Shown piece after piece: positions 25,603 through 35,321 of a stretch of DNA of 64,000 bases. The translations under genes were made by a program, and so were the position numbers. Position 1 is the first letter of the stretch, and each line of letters begins with the position of its first letter. The stretch is from Brotaphodocola catenula (lineage in GTDB: Bacteria; Bacillota; Clostridia; Lachnospirales; Lachnospiraceae), in the NCBI GenBank assembly GCA_020686985.1, contig JAJEPU010000018.1, positions 1 to 64,000 of the forward strand. The letters are read 5' to 3'. The notes under the pieces are model-generated. The model searched no databases. It saw only the letters and a list, made by a program, of their open reading frames with translations, and had not been told where the DNA came from.

Positions 25603-26565
25603 TTAATCAAATTTTTTAATGCAGATATGATGATAATCCACAGCGGAGTCCTTGAGCTCCGGTACAGCGACATCATATCGGGTGATCCAGAGAATATCCG
25701 TTCCAAGGTAGTCGGAGACTGCCTGTGCCGGAGCACCTCCCTGAACCATGCTTGCGACAGCGAGGTTGCGAAGCTGAGTCATCGTAAACGGCGGAATTTC
25801 GAGTGCTTCGCAGGCATCCTTGATATAGTGTTCCAACATACGGGCGGACAGACGCTTCTCAAAACGCCGTAACCGAAAGACAGGAAAAGCCTTTTCCGCC
25901 TGCGCCGGAATCAGCCGGACAATCAAATCAAACAAATCATCAGGAATCTTAACTTTTCGCTCTCTGCGGTGAGTATCCGGAATGATCATTCCCTTTTGTC
26001 CATCGGCATCCATGAAGATATGACCGACATTCAATCCACACAACTCCCTCGTTGTCAGTCCACAGCGCAGGATCGTGGAGATCGCCACAAACATCGTGAG
26101 ATCATCCCTCTCGTAGAAGTAGGTTAATACCTGATCTACATGCTCAAGTTTGGGAATCGGAGCGATCGGCTGTAATGACCACTCAAACTGCATCTTCGGA
26201 AAGGCTCGCTCAAAATGACCTTCCGGATTTGAGGTTGCCCCTGATTTTTGTACATTTTGGGATTGCACCACCGCCTGTTTCTCATCTATAAAACGTGCAA
26301 AGCCCCGCAAAGCTGCGATCTGCCACTGGAGCGTCTTTACTGTACTGCTCTTTGTATGATTCTGGAAAAACCGATCGGTCTTCTCCGGCGTGATCTCCAT
26401 AAAATCACACTTTGTCTCACGACAGAACAGAGCCAGAAGACCGGCGTACTGACGTCTCGTCGTCTGCCGGATAAAACGTGCGGTATATTCCAGAAAAAGA
26501 TTCTCTGTCTCTTCTGAAATGCAGGAGCACATCTCTCTCAGACAAATTTCATTTTGGTCTTCCAT
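25603..26565 (-). CDS. Degenerate tyrosine recombinase-like protein
   Basis: A 320-residue protein with the two-domain layout of tyrosine recombinases. An N-terminal SAM-like domain (YTARFIRQTTRRQYAGLLAL) is followed by a catalytic-type fold. The active site is eroded: the first Arg region reads RCGLTTRELCGL (Thr where GLR is usual), the HxxR box is TQLRNLAV (Thr for His), and the LGH box is YLGTDILWITRYD (Thr for His), though Tyr remains. Strand cleavage is doubtful. A DNA-binding role or a very divergent clade is possible. The frame is intact, which argues against simple decay. It is a single gene upstream of the riboswitch-controlled ATPase on the same strand. Confidence 0.75.
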   Translation of the reverse strand: MEDQNEICLREMCSCISEETENLFLEYTARFIRQTTRRQYAGLLALFCRETKCDFMEITPEKTDRFFQNHTKSSTVKTLQWQIAALRGFARFIDEKQAVVQSQNVQKSGATSNPEGHFERAFPKMQFEWSLQPIAPIPKLEHVDQVLTYFYERDDLTMFVAISTILRCGLTTRELCGLNVGHIFMDADGQKGMIIPDTHRRERKVKIPDDLFDLIVRLIPAQAEKAFPVFRLRRFEKRLSARMLEHYIKDACEALEIPPFTMTQLRNLAVASMVQGGAPAQAVSDYLGTDILWITRYDVAVPELKDSAVDYHHICIKKFD

Positions 26566-26641
26566 CCCAATTTCCTCTCTTTCTCTCTTTTACTTTTATT
26601 CCCGCACTGATGTACCGCTCCAAACAGCTTCGCTGTTTCTC

Positions 26642-27871
26642 TTATCCACGATTGGCAAACGCTTTGACGATCTCCACAAGAATATCCGCAATCTTTTCCA
26701 TCGACTGAATGCAAACGTACTCATATCTTCCGTGGAAATTGTGACCACCTGCGCACAGGTTCGGGCACGGAAGTCCCTTGTAGGAAAGGCGAGCGCCATC
26801 TGTGCCTCCGCGGATCGGGCATACGACCGGCTCCACATCGAGAGATTTCATCGCGTTCTCCGCAATTTCGATCAGATACTTGTGCGGTTCAATCTTCTCG
26901 CGCATGTTATAATAAGAATCTTTCAGATTCAGCTCAACCGTTCCCTCACCATACTTGGTGTTGAGGTAAGAAACAACACTGGTCATCAGTGCTTTCTTCT
27001 CCTCGAATTTTGCGTGGTCATGGTCGCGGATGATATAGTTCATGTAAGCATGCTCGACATCGCCGGACATATTATTCAGATGGAAAAATCCCTCATAACC
27101 ATCCGTGCATGCCGGATTCTGGAACATCGGAAGCATCTGCTGAACTTCCATTCCGATCAGGAGCGCATTCTTCATCTGACCTCTTGCGGAACCCGGATGA
27201 ATGTTGACACCGTTGATATTGAGCTTTGCGGAAGCAGCATTGAAGTTCTCATACTCGATTTCACCGAGAGCACCACCATCAACCGTATACGCAACATCTG
27301 CGCCAAATCCCTCCACATCAAAGAAATCTGCACCGCGTCCGACTTCCTCATCCGGTGTGAAGCCGATACAGATTGTTCCGTGCTCGATTTCCGGATGAGT
27401 CAGCAGATACTCTGCCATCGTCATAATCTCGGCAACACCAGCCTTATCATCCGCACCGAGAAGTGTCGTTCCGTCGGTTGTAATCAAATCCTGTCCCACA
27501 TAACGCAGAAGCTCCGGAAAACGCTCCGGACTCATCGTCTCTCCGGTCTTGGCATTCATGTGGATTGTTTTTCCGTCATAATTGCGGATAATCTGCGGAT
27601 GAATCCCATTTCCCGGGCAATCAGGTGAGGTATCCATGTGGGAGATAAATCCCACGGTCGGGATCCTCTTATTCGTGTTTGCCGGAATTCGTGCATAGAC
27701 ATATCCATAATCATCCATGCGGACATCCTCTGCACCGAGAGCAACCAACTCTTCTCTGAGCATCATTCCAAGGTTTTTCTGCTTTTCTGTACTCGGAAAT
27801 GCCTCCTGATCACTCATAGATTCTGTATCAACTAATACATAGCGAAGAAAACGATCTGTAATATTTGACAT
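26642..27871 (-). CDS. pepT: Peptidase T (tripeptide aminopeptidase)
   Basis: Cytoplasmic zinc enzyme that removes the N-terminal residue of tripeptides, 409 residues. It is an M20B metallopeptidase with [11 protein letters not shown] (first metal His and Asp), LLGADDKAG (bridging Asp), [15 protein letters not shown] (catalytic and metal Glu) and [30 protein letters not shown] near the C-terminus. Length and motifs match the family. It is monocistronic on the minus strand. Confidence 0.97.
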   Translation of the reverse strand: MSNITDRFLRYVLVDTESMSDQEAFPSTEKQKNLGMMLREELVALGAEDVRMDDYGYVYARIPANTNKRIPTVGFISHMDTSPDCPGNGIHPQIIRNYDGKTIHMNAKTGETMSPERFPELLRYVGQDLITTDGTTLLGADDKAGVAEIMTMAEYLLTHPEIEHGTICIGFTPDEEVGRGADFFDVEGFGADVAYTVDGGALGEIEYENFNAASAKLNINGVNIHPGSARGQMKNALLIGMEVQQMLPMFQNPACTDGYEGFFHLNNMSGDVEHAYMNYIIRDHDHAKFEEKKALMTSVVSYLNTKYGEGTVELNLKDSYYNMREKIEPHKYLIEIAENAMKSLDVEPVVCPIRGGTDGARLSYKGLPCPNLCAGGHNFHGRYEYVCIQSMEKIADILVEIVKAFANRG

Positions 27872-28025
27872 GATTTTCTGCTCCTTTGTTTGCCATTTTT
27901 GTCAGAGAAATTTTTGCTGACTTAAAGTGCCCCTATTATAGCATATTTTTCTGAATACTTCCACTCGTCGTTCATTTACCCCCCCCGGAGTTTGTGAGCT
28001 TCCTCTTTCTCCGAGTATGATTCCC

Positions 28026-28649
28026 CTATTCTTCAACAGAGCTACGATCCCAGCGCATTTTTTTATCAGCTTCCGTGATTGGGCGGATCACTTTGCAGGG
28101 ATTGCCGACTGCCACAGAGTTGCTCGGGATGTCTTTGACGACCACGCTCCCTCCGCCGATCACAACATTACTGCCGATCGTGACTCCGGGCATCACCTGA
28201 ACTCCGCCACCAATCCACACATTGTCCCCGACCGTGATCGGGTAGGCATACTCAAGTCCCTTATTTCGGCGCTCAGAATCGATCGGATGACCTGCCGTGT
28301 AGAATCCGCAGTTCGGCGCAATGAATACATTGTCCCCAAACGTCACTTTTGCACAGTCCAGAATGACCAGATTGTAGTTGGAAAAGAAATTCTCACCGAT
28401 CTCAATATGATACCCGTAATCGCAGAAAAACGGCGTCAGAATGTCAAAGGACTTTTTTGTCTTTCCAAGAAGCTCCTTTATGATCGCCTTTTGCTTTGTC
28501 TCCTCTGTCGGACGCAGGTGGTTATACTCATAGCACAGTTCTTTCGCGTGAAGTCTCTCCGCTTTTAGTTCCTGATCATAGTTCGCATCGTAAAGCATCT
28601 GCCTTTGCATTTTTTCTTTTTCTGTCAGATCATGTGTCCTATCACTCAT
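28026..28649 (-). CDS. Sugar O-acetyltransferase, maltose/galactoside acetyltransferase type
   Basis: Transfers acetyl from acetyl-CoA to a sugar hydroxyl. The 207-residue protein starts MSDRTHDLTEKEKMQRQMLYDANYD in pieces typical of the Maa/NodL group and continues as a left-handed beta-helix of hexapeptide repeats. It shows the family core APNCGFYTAGHPIDSERRN, with the catalytic His in AGHP, and VWIGGGVQVMPGVTIGSNVV. ATG 28649 is preferred because AGGAGG lies 8 nt upstream; the frame is open to 28715 without a better site. Confidence 0.93.
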   Translation of the reverse strand: MSDRTHDLTEKEKMQRQMLYDANYDQELKAERLHAKELCYEYNHLRPTEETKQKAIIKELLGKTKKSFDILTPFFCDYGYHIEIGENFFSNYNLVILDCAKVTFGDNVFIAPNCGFYTAGHPIDSERRNKGLEYAYPITVGDNVWIGGGVQVMPGVTIGSNVVIGGGSVVVKDIPSNSVAVGNPCKVIRPITEADKKMRWDRSSVEE

Positions 28650-28772
28650 GAAAATACCTCCTGTTTTCCCGTTTTTACACCAATTTACAACTCTCCAAGT
28701 CATTTTACTGACCAAAGTTTAATGCAGTTGACTTTGCCGAGACTGATAAGAAACTGATAAGAAAAGCAAAAA

Positions 28773-28803
28773 GAAGAAGGGACTGATCGCCAGCCCCTTT
28801 TTC
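28773..28803 (-). terminator. Terminator of the histidine operon
   Basis: Minus strand AAAAGGGGCTG-GCGAT-CAGTCCCTT followed by CTTCTTTTT. It lies about 210 bp past the hisIE stop codon. The rest of 28650-29011 is AT-rich with nothing else recognised. Confidence 0.6.
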
Positions 28804-29011
28804 TTTCGACTTTGTTGATACTTGTTGATGTTTTTTGTTGAATAACCTGTTCTATCACGATCTATCATGAATATCAATCAAGTTATTGCTCTAATAGTAT
28901 CGGAACTCTCCTGAAAAGTCAAGGAAAGATTTAAAATTCCAGATTTTTTAAGGGTCCATTTTTAAGGATTTCATTTTTCAAGATCCCAATCTCCAAATCC
29001 AATCAACACAA

Positions 29012-30337
29012 TCAGCGATTTGCCAGTTCCTCCGTAATCTCTTCCCAGGTCACGCCCTTCTGAACCATCAGGACCATCGCATGATACAGGAAATCGGAAA
29101 TCTCATACTTGATCTCCTCCGGGTCCGGATTCTTCGCCGCAATCACGATCTCCGTACATTCCTCTCCAACCTTCTTCAAGATCTTATCGATGCCCTTGTC
29201 AAACAGATAGTTGGTGTAAGAACCCTCCTTCGGGTGAATCTTGCGGTCTTTGATGACGGCATAGACATCCTCAAATACCTTTAACGGGTTTGTCTCCTTG
29301 TAATCCTTCTCTGCAAGTGTCTGGAAGAAACAGTTGTGAGAACCGGTGTGGCAGGCAGGTCCGATCTGGTGGACTTTTGCGAGGATCGTGTCGTTGTCAC
29401 AGTCAAGTTTTAAGGATTTCACATACTGGAGATGACCGGAAGTCTCACCCTTCATCCACTGAGTCTGACGGCTCCGGCTGTAATAATGCATTTTTCCGGT
29501 TTTCAGGGTATCCTCAAATGCCTGCTCATTCATATAAGCGAGCATCAGAACCTCATCGGTCTTGAAATCCTGAACGATGACAGGAATCAGTCCGTTTGGA
29601 CCGAGTTTGAAATCACTCCACGGCACAGAAGACGTCAGAATATCCATCGGACAGCCCTTTTTGGAAAGTTCCTGCTTGAGTTCCATATAAGAGATTTCCT
29701 TATTGGTCTTGTCAGCCTCAATCGCTGTCAGAATCACGCCCTCGCAGTGATCTGCATGCAAAACGTGATAGACCGTCTCAGTCTCCGCTGTCTTGGTGCA
29801 GACAGCGAGAGCCGGAAGGTTTTCTGCCTTGCCTGCATCTGCGCTTTCGGCAACTGTTCCGTTTAAAATCAGCATGGAAACGCCGAGCTGTGCAAACTCT
29901 TCTGCGCGTGCAAGCGCCTTTTCATCGGAAACCATCATGAAAATCTTCTCAGCTCCGAAACGATTGGAAACCTCACGGATCAGATCGACATTCTCCGGTT
30001 TGTCCGCATCAAGAAAAACTGCTTTTGCACCCGCATACAGATATTTCTTGACATCTTCCATGCGTTTTACGCGACCGCCGACAAGAATCGGCAGATCGAT
30101 CACGCGAGCCGTCTCCTTGATCGATCCAATAACTGCCTCATGCTCCTCATCATTTTCGGAGAGATCGAGAATCAGAAGCTCATCTGCTCCGCTGTTGTTG
30201 ATCTGCTCTGCGACTGTGATCAGGGAAGCCTCCAAAGTTGCTTGTGGCTTTAACAGATCTCCATCTGTCCCAAGCAGGATCGCCTGCTTATTTTTACATC
30301 CGATGGCTGTGATCAGCCGTTTGGTCTCTGCTGTCAT
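29012..30337 (-). CDS. hisIE: HisIE with an N-terminal HisF-like domain
   Basis: Catalyses steps 2 and 3 of histidine synthesis: PRATP pyrophosphohydrolase (HisE) and PRAMP cyclohydrolase (HisI). The 441 residues exceed normal HisIE (about 210) by some 225 N-terminal residues. That region resembles a HisF/HisA barrel: [56 protein letters not shown]. Its catalytic Asp positions are lost (AIGCKN where HisF has CLDVK; FMMVSDE where it has AIDAK). HisI follows about 228-330 ([31 protein letters not shown]) and HisE about 345-441 ([15 protein letters not shown]). It is the last gene of the operon, 25 bp after hisA. Confidence 0.93.
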   Translation of the reverse strand: MTAETKRLITAIGCKNKQAILLGTDGDLLKPQATLEASLITVAEQINNSGADELLILDLSENDEEHEAVIGSIKETARVIDLPILVGGRVKRMEDVKKYLYAGAKAVFLDADKPENVDLIREVSNRFGAEKIFMMVSDEKALARAEEFAQLGVSMLILNGTVAESADAGKAENLPALAVCTKTAETETVYHVLHADHCEGVILTAIEADKTNKEISYMELKQELSKKGCPMDILTSSVPWSDFKLGPNGLIPVIVQDFKTDEVLMLAYMNEQAFEDTLKTGKMHYYSRSRQTQWMKGETSGHLQYVKSLKLDCDNDTILAKVHQIGPACHTGSHNCFFQTLAEKDYKETNPLKVFEDVYAVIKDRKIHPKEGSYTNYLFDKGIDKILKKVGEECTEIVIAAKNPDPEEIKYEISDFLYHAMVLMVQKGVTWEEITEELANR

Positions 30338-30361
30338 AATTCTTTTTCCTTCTTCCTTTGG

Positions 30362-31087
30362 TTACTTTGTACCCTCAAAGAGATTGACTGCATCGCGAAG
30401 CACAATGCGGTTCTCATAAAGTGCCTTTCCGATGATTGCTCCGCGGATGTGATTCTCATTTAAAGCAGCGAGATCTTCCATGCAGGAAACACCGCCGGAA
30501 GCGATGATGTCAAGACCGGTTTTTTCCGTCAGCTCTCTCGTTGCATTCACATTCGGTCCGGAAAGCGTTCCATCTCGGGAAATATCTGTATACACGATGT
30601 GCTCCACGCCATACGTCTTCATCTGAAGGCAGAGATCCGTCGCAGAGATACTGCTCGTCTTCTCCCAGCCCTCAACGGCAACCATGCCATTCTTTGCATC
30701 CACACCGACTACGATGTGCTCCGGACCGAAAGTCTCCACTAACTCTTTGACAAACTCCGGATTTTCCACTGCCTTCGTGCCGATGATGCAGCGGGTGATT
30801 CCGAGATCGAGCATATAGCGGACTGCCTCCGCACTGCGGATTCCACCGCCGAGCTGAACCGGAACATTGACTGATTTCACGATCTCCCGAATCGCCTCCT
30901 CATTGACAGAGTGACCGGCAAGTGCGCCGTCCAGATCGACAAGGTGAAGAAAAGTTGCTCCCTCGCTCACCCAACGCTTTGCCATCTCTGCCGGGCGGTC
31001 GGAATATACTTTTTCCTGGTCGAACAGACCAAGCGTGAGACGGACACAACGTCCGCCCTTCATATCAATCGCGGGATATAACTGCAT
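30362..31087 (-). CDS. hisA: Phosphoribosylformimino-5-aminoimidazole carboxamide ribotide isomerase
   Basis: Fourth step of histidine synthesis, opening the ribose ring of ProFAR to PRFAR. The 241-residue TIM barrel starts LYPAIDMKGGRCVRL with the general-base Asp in PAIDMKGG. It has VQLGGGIRS, VDAKNGMVAVEGW, the second catalytic Asp in YTDISRDGTLSGPN, and IASGGVSCMEDL. Full length. It lies downstream of hisB with a gap of about 100 bp. Confidence 0.97.
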   Translation of the reverse strand: MQLYPAIDMKGGRCVRLTLGLFDQEKVYSDRPAEMAKRWVSEGATFLHLVDLDGALAGHSVNEEAIREIVKSVNVPVQLGGGIRSAEAVRYMLDLGITRCIIGTKAVENPEFVKELVETFGPEHIVVGVDAKNGMVAVEGWEKTSSISATDLCLQMKTYGVEHIVYTDISRDGTLSGPNVNATRELTEKTGLDIIASGGVSCMEDLAALNENHIRGAIIGKALYENRIVLRDAVNLFEGTK

Positions 31088-31189
31088 GAGTTTTTCCTCC
31101 TATGTTTTCCTAGTATAAGTATCGATCATGGTCATATGAATCCATATCATGTTCAGAAAGCATGTTGCCTGCTGGTGAACTACCCCGAC

Positions 31190-31786
31190 TTAAAGCGTGC
31201 CTTTTGTGGAGAGCACATCGGTGATGCGCGGATCAAAGCGGGTTGCCTGATCGAGAGCTTTTGCAAATGCTTTAAACGTCGCCTCGATGATATGGTGATT
31301 GTTGAGCCCATTGATCTGCTTGATGTGCAGATTCATCTCTGCGCCGTAGGAGACCGCATAGAAGAACTCTCTGACCATCTCCGTCTCGAGATCTCCGACT
31401 TTTTCCCGGTCAAGATTCAAATCATAGACGAGATAAGGACGACCGCACAGATCCAGTGCACACAGGATCAGCGCCTCATCCATCGGAAGAATGCCTGAAC
31501 CGTAACGCACAATTCCCTTCTTGTCGCCGACTGCCTCGCGGATCACCTTTCCAAGCACAATTCCGGTGTCCTCGATCGTGTGATGGGTGTCCACCTCCAG
31601 ATCTCCATCGACCGTAACAGACAGATCAAAGAGACCGTGGCGGGCAAATCCATTCAGCATATGGTCGAAAAATCCGATTCCTGTATGAATATCTGCCTTT
31701 CCACTGCCATCCAGATTTAATGTCATCTTGATCTTTGTCTCATTGGTATTTCGTTCCATGCTTGCGATTCGTTCCATCCCGCTCAT
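31190..31786 (-). CDS. hisB: Imidazoleglycerol-phosphate dehydratase
   Basis: Sixth step of histidine synthesis, dehydrating IGP to imidazole acetol phosphate. The 198-residue monofunctional enzyme has the duplicated metal motifs FFDHMLNGFARHG with DTHHTIEDTG in the first half and VREFFYAVSYGAEMNLH with GLNNHHIIEATFKAFAKAL in the second. AGGAGC 7 nt before ATG 31786 sets the start. The phosphatase domain found in enterobacterial HisB is absent, as usual in Firmicutes. Confidence 0.97.
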   Translation of the reverse strand: MSGMERIASMERNTNETKIKMTLNLDGSGKADIHTGIGFFDHMLNGFARHGLFDLSVTVDGDLEVDTHHTIEDTGIVLGKVIREAVGDKKGIVRYGSGILPMDEALILCALDLCGRPYLVYDLNLDREKVGDLETEMVREFFYAVSYGAEMNLHIKQINGLNNHHIIEATFKAFAKALDQATRFDPRITDVLSTKGTL

Positions 31787-31843
31787 CCCACAGCTCCTTT
31801 TTTTCGATTTTTTATTCTTAACGCTTTAATATGCTTAGCCTGT

Positions 31844-33136
31844 TTAGTCTTCAAAACGAACGCGAACGGAGTTTGCATGAGCCGTCAGATGCTCTGCCTC
31901 AGCAAAGGTCTCAATGTCCTTATGTGCGCGCTCAAGAGCTTCTCTCGAGTAATAAATGATGCTGGATTTCTTCACGAAATCATCGACATTGAGCGGAGAG
32001 AAGAATTTTGCAGTGCCGTTTGTCGGAAGAACGTGGTTCGGACCTGCAAAGTAATCGCCGAGAGGCTCAGAGCTGTACTCGCCGAGGAAGATTGCTCCGG
32101 CATTCTGGATTCTTGTCATATCCTCGAACGGATTGCGGGTCACGATCTCAAGATGCTCCGGTGCGATCTCGTTTACGGTGTCGATCGCCTCTTTCATCGT
32201 CTCGGTCACGAGAATGTATCCGTAGTTGTCAAGGGACTTCTCAAGGATCTCACGACGGGAAAGTTTCGGAAGATAGCCATCCACCTCAGCAGACACCTTC
32301 TTTGCAAACTCCATGCTCGTTGTGACGAGAATTGCGGAAGCAAGCTCGTCATGCTCTGCCTGGGACAGAAGATCCGCTGCCACAAAATGCGGATTTGCGC
32401 TGTCATCTGCAAGCACAAGGATCTCGCTCGGTCCGGCAATACTGTCGATGCTCACATATCCGTATACAGCCTTCTTTGCAAGTGCGACGAAAATGTTGCC
32501 CGGTCCAACGATCTTGTTGACGCGCGGAATCGACTCCGTTCCGAATGCGAGGGCTGCGATTGCCTGTGCTCCGCCGACTTTATAGACCTCGGTTGCACCT
32601 GCAAGATGAGCTGCAATCAGGGTAACCGGATTGACCTTTCCGTCCTTTCCCGGAGGAGTCACCATCACGATTCGCTTTACACCGGCAACCTCTGCCGGAA
32701 TGATGTTCATCAGAACGGAGGACGGGTAAGCGGCTTTTCCACCTGGAACATAGACACCGACACTCTCAAGAGCCGTCATCTTCTGACCAAGAATTGTGCC
32801 GTCCGGCTTGCTGTCAAACCAACTGCATCTCTTCTGCTTCTCGTGATACTCACGGATGTTCTTCATGGATTTCTTCATCACGGCCAGGAGATTCGGATCT
32901 ACAAGGGAAAGTGCCTCCTGAATCTCTGCATCCGTCACGCGGATTGTGGAAGCGTCCAGAGATGCCTTATCAAATTTTGCGGTGTACTCAAAAAGAGCCG
33001 TATCTTTTCTCTTGCGGACATCATCCACAATCGCCTGCACCGTATCCTCGTACTCTGTATAGTTGTTCGGATCACGCTTTAACAGATCCGACATGATATT
33101 TTTCTTGCTCTGCTCGTCCAGTGTCACAATTCTCAT
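31844..33136 (-). CDS. hisD: Histidinol dehydrogenase
   Basis: Last enzyme of the pathway: NAD- and zinc-dependent oxidation of histidinol to histidine. The 430-residue protein shows the family core YVPGGKAAYPSSVLMNIIPA, VYKVGGAQAIAALAFG, KIVGPGN, SIDSIAGPSEILVLAD and the zinc/catalytic region LLSQAEHDE. The C-terminal part GPNHVLPTNGTAKFFSPL is intact. It lies between hisG (56 bp gap) and hisB (57 bp gap). Confidence 0.98.
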   Translation of the reverse strand: MRIVTLDEQSKKNIMSDLLKRDPNNYTEYEDTVQAIVDDVRKRKDTALFEYTAKFDKASLDASTIRVTDAEIQEALSLVDPNLLAVMKKSMKNIREYHEKQKRCSWFDSKPDGTILGQKMTALESVGVYVPGGKAAYPSSVLMNIIPAEVAGVKRIVMVTPPGKDGKVNPVTLIAAHLAGATEVYKVGGAQAIAALAFGTESIPRVNKIVGPGNIFVALAKKAVYGYVSIDSIAGPSEILVLADDSANPHFVAADLLSQAEHDELASAILVTTSMEFAKKVSAEVDGYLPKLSRREILEKSLDNYGYILVTETMKEAIDTVNEIAPEHLEIVTRNPFEDMTRIQNAGAIFLGEYSSEPLGDYFAGPNHVLPTNGTAKFFSPLNVDDFVKKSSIIYYSREALERAHKDIETFAEAEHLTAHANSVRVRFED

Positions 33137-33192
33137 CTTTTTATGCCTCCTGCTGTTCCCTATTTATTCCCCGATATTTATTTTTAAATATC

Positions 33193-33828
33193 TTAAATCA
33201 GGGTTTTTAAATCACGGATAATTTTTCCGATGCGCTCATTCTCCCGCTTCATGCTGACCTGGTTGACCACCATGCGCGCGGAAAGCGGGCAAACCTCCTC
33301 GAGAACCGTCAGACCATTCTCGCGAAGCGTTGTTCCGGTTTCTACGATGTCGACAATCACCTCAGACAGACCGACAATCGGAGCCAGCTCAATCGAGCCG
33401 TTTAATTTGATGATTTCAACCGTCTGATGCTTCTTGTTATAGAAATAGTCTTTTGCGATTGCCGGATACTTTGTTGCAACGCGGATCAGCTCGTGATGTT
33501 TTAAGCGCTCTCTCGCCTCCTCCGGACCACAGACACACATCCGACAGCGACCGATTCCGAGATCAAGAACCTCATAGAGCTTTCTTCCTTCCTCGAGAAT
33601 CGTATCCTTTCCGACGATTCCGATGTCCGCTGCCCCGTACTCCACATAGGTCGGAACATCCGTCGCCTTTGCGAGGAAAAAGCGATAGCCGAGCTCCTCA
33701 TTCGTGAAAATCAGCTTTCTGGAGTTCTTATCCTTCATCTCCTCGCAGGTGATGCCGATCTTCTCAAACATCTCCAATGATTTACTTGCAAGCCGGCCTT
33801 TCGCCAGCGCAAAGGTCAGATATCTCAT
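33193..33828 (-). CDS. hisG: ATP phosphoribosyltransferase, short-form catalytic subunit
   Basis: First committed step of histidine synthesis, joining ATP and PRPP. At 211 residues it is the short HisG type, which lacks the regulatory ACT-like domain and needs HisZ. Motifs: [38 protein letters not shown], and the PRPP loop [16 protein letters not shown]. The start codon overlaps the hisZ stop by 4 bp, consistent with translational coupling of the two subunits. Confidence 0.97.
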   Translation of the reverse strand: MRYLTFALAKGRLASKSLEMFEKIGITCEEMKDKNSRKLIFTNEELGYRFFLAKATDVPTYVEYGAADIGIVGKDTILEEGRKLYEVLDLGIGRCRMCVCGPEEARERLKHHELIRVATKYPAIAKDYFYNKKHQTVEIIKLNGSIELAPIVGLSEVIVDIVETGTTLRENGLTVLEEVCPLSARMVVNQVSMKRENERIGKIIRDLKTLI

Positions 33829-35063
33829 GCCTGTACCTCCCCGTCTTCTGTGCTGTATTTTACTGCTCTTTTACCGTCACCGTCAAGATAAATCAGAGAT
33901 TTAATCTTCTGGCGGGAAGCGCATGCCAGATACTCGGAAAAACTGTGCAGGGAATCTTTTCTCAAAAGCTGAACGGACTTTTTCTCTGCGCGGAGCTCTC
34001 CTGCCATGCGGATCGCCTCAGCTCTCGCACTCTCCTCGTAGAGAATCATCGTGTCAACATCGTCGGTCTTTGTGCAGATCTTTTGACGAGACAGGGCCGA
34101 CATCAGGCGATCCACCTCAATCGCGAATCCGACTGCCGGTGCGTTCTTTCCGAACTGCTCAAGGAGCTTGTCGTAACGACCTCCTGCCACGATGTAGTCG
34201 CCGGTTCCGTAGGTATATGCCTTGAAAATAATGCCGGTGTAATAGCTGTACTTGCTCAGCATACCGAGATCATAGGAAACATAATCGCCAAGACCGTAGC
34301 TGTCAAGGATCTCCTGAATCTTCTCAAGACGCTCGATCGCACGGACCGCGCGCAGGTTCGATGTCATCGACTTTGCAAGGCGGATCTGGTCAATGTCACC
34401 GAAAAGCTCCGGAAGCTTCAGGAAGAGACGCTTAAGCTCAGGGGACATCGTCTGTTCACTCAAAAGTTCCTCGACACCGAAGTAATTCTTATTCTCAATC
34501 AGTTCTCTGAGCTGATCCTGCGTCTCCTCATCCATGTGCGCTTCCTCGAGGAGCCCGCGGTAGAAATCAACCTGACCGAGCTCCACCTGAAACTCCTTGA
34601 GTCCGGTTGCTTTGAGCGCGTCGATTGCGATCGCAATCATCTCGGCATCTGCATCGATCAGGTCATCTCCGATCATCTCCACGCCGGTCTGCGTTGCCTC
34701 CTTGAGTCTTCCGCGGTAGCTTGTGCTGTTCTGGAACGTAGAGCCAAGGTAGCACAGACGCAAAGGGAGCTGTTCGTCCATGAAATACTTCGCTACACAG
34801 CGCGCGATTGACGGGGTGATATCCGGTCGGAGAACGAGCGTATTGTTCTCACGGTCGAAGAACTTATACATTTCCCGACTGTCGACACTTCCGCGCTCCG
34901 CCTTGAAAATATCAAAAAACTCAAATGCCGGGGTCTCGATATTCTGATAGCCATACAGATGAAACACATTTTTAATCTGCTCCTGTACAGCAAGTTTTCT
35001 CGCACATTCGTCTCCGTAAATATCCCGGACACCATCCGGGGTATGCAGTAACTGATTATTCAT
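33825..35063 (-). CDS. hisZ: ATP phosphoribosyltransferase regulatory subunit
   Basis: HisRS-like protein that joins HisG in a hetero-octamer and mediates feedback control by histidine. The 412 residues keep the class II aminoacyl-tRNA synthetase fold: [12 protein letters not shown] at the start, [17 protein letters not shown] (motif 2 region) and [13 protein letters not shown]...[10 protein letters not shown]. The anticodon-binding domain of true HisRS is lacking and replaced by a short C-terminal segment, so HisZ is preferred over HisS; pairing with short HisG supports this. It is the first gene of the operon. Confidence 0.95.
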   Translation of the reverse strand: MNNQLLHTPDGVRDIYGDECARKLAVQEQIKNVFHLYGYQNIETPAFEFFDIFKAERGSVDSREMYKFFDRENNTLVLRPDITPSIARCVAKYFMDEQLPLRLCYLGSTFQNSTSYRGRLKEATQTGVEMIGDDLIDADAEMIAIAIDALKATGLKEFQVELGQVDFYRGLLEEAHMDEETQDQLRELIENKNYFGVEELLSEQTMSPELKRLFLKLPELFGDIDQIRLAKSMTSNLRAVRAIERLEKIQEILDSYGLGDYVSYDLGMLSKYSYYTGIIFKAYTYGTGDYIVAGGRYDKLLEQFGKNAPAVGFAIEVDRLMSALSRQKICTKTDDVDTMILYEESARAEAIRMAGELRAEKKSVQLLRKDSLHSFSEYLACASRQKIKSLIYLDGDGKRAVKYSTEDGEVQA

Positions 35064-35171
35064 AATGTCCTCATGTCCTCCCGATTCCTTTTTGATTCAA
35101 GTCGACGCTCACGGTGTATATTAGTCATTAAATTCACGATACATCTCGATTCATGGATCTCGATCAAATGA

Positions 35172-35205
35172 AAAAGTGTCCTGTGGCACGCACAGAACAC
35201 TTTCG
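35172..35205 (-). promoter_or_regulatory. Hairpin in the his operon leader, possible attenuator
   Basis: Minus strand AAAGTGTTCTGTGC pairs with the following GCCACAGGACACTTTTT and runs into a T-tract. It lies about 40 nt after the promoter and 110 nt before hisZ. As it is downstream of the operon promoter it should act on his transcription. No His-rich leader peptide or T-box specifier was found. Confidence 0.6.
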
Positions 35206-35241
35206 TATGGTACAGTGATAATATAGTAACGTGTTGTTGCT

Positions 35242-35270
35242 ATTATATGGTAAGAATGGACAGTTGTCAA
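35242..35270 (-). promoter_or_regulatory. Consensus promoter of the histidine operon
   Basis: Minus strand TTGACA (35265-35270), 17-bp spacer, TATAAT (35242-35247), a perfect sigma-A consensus. It lies between the uraA stop and the leader hairpin. Confidence 0.9.
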
Positions 35271-35321
35271 CTGTATTTTCAACAAATTGGAAAAAGTTAT
35301 CCGACCAGAGTTCCCATTTCT

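Noticed and set aside
35064..35240. T-box riboswitch for the his operon
   Set aside because: No T-box sequence (TGGNACCGCG) or specifier loop was found; only a simple hairpin is visible.
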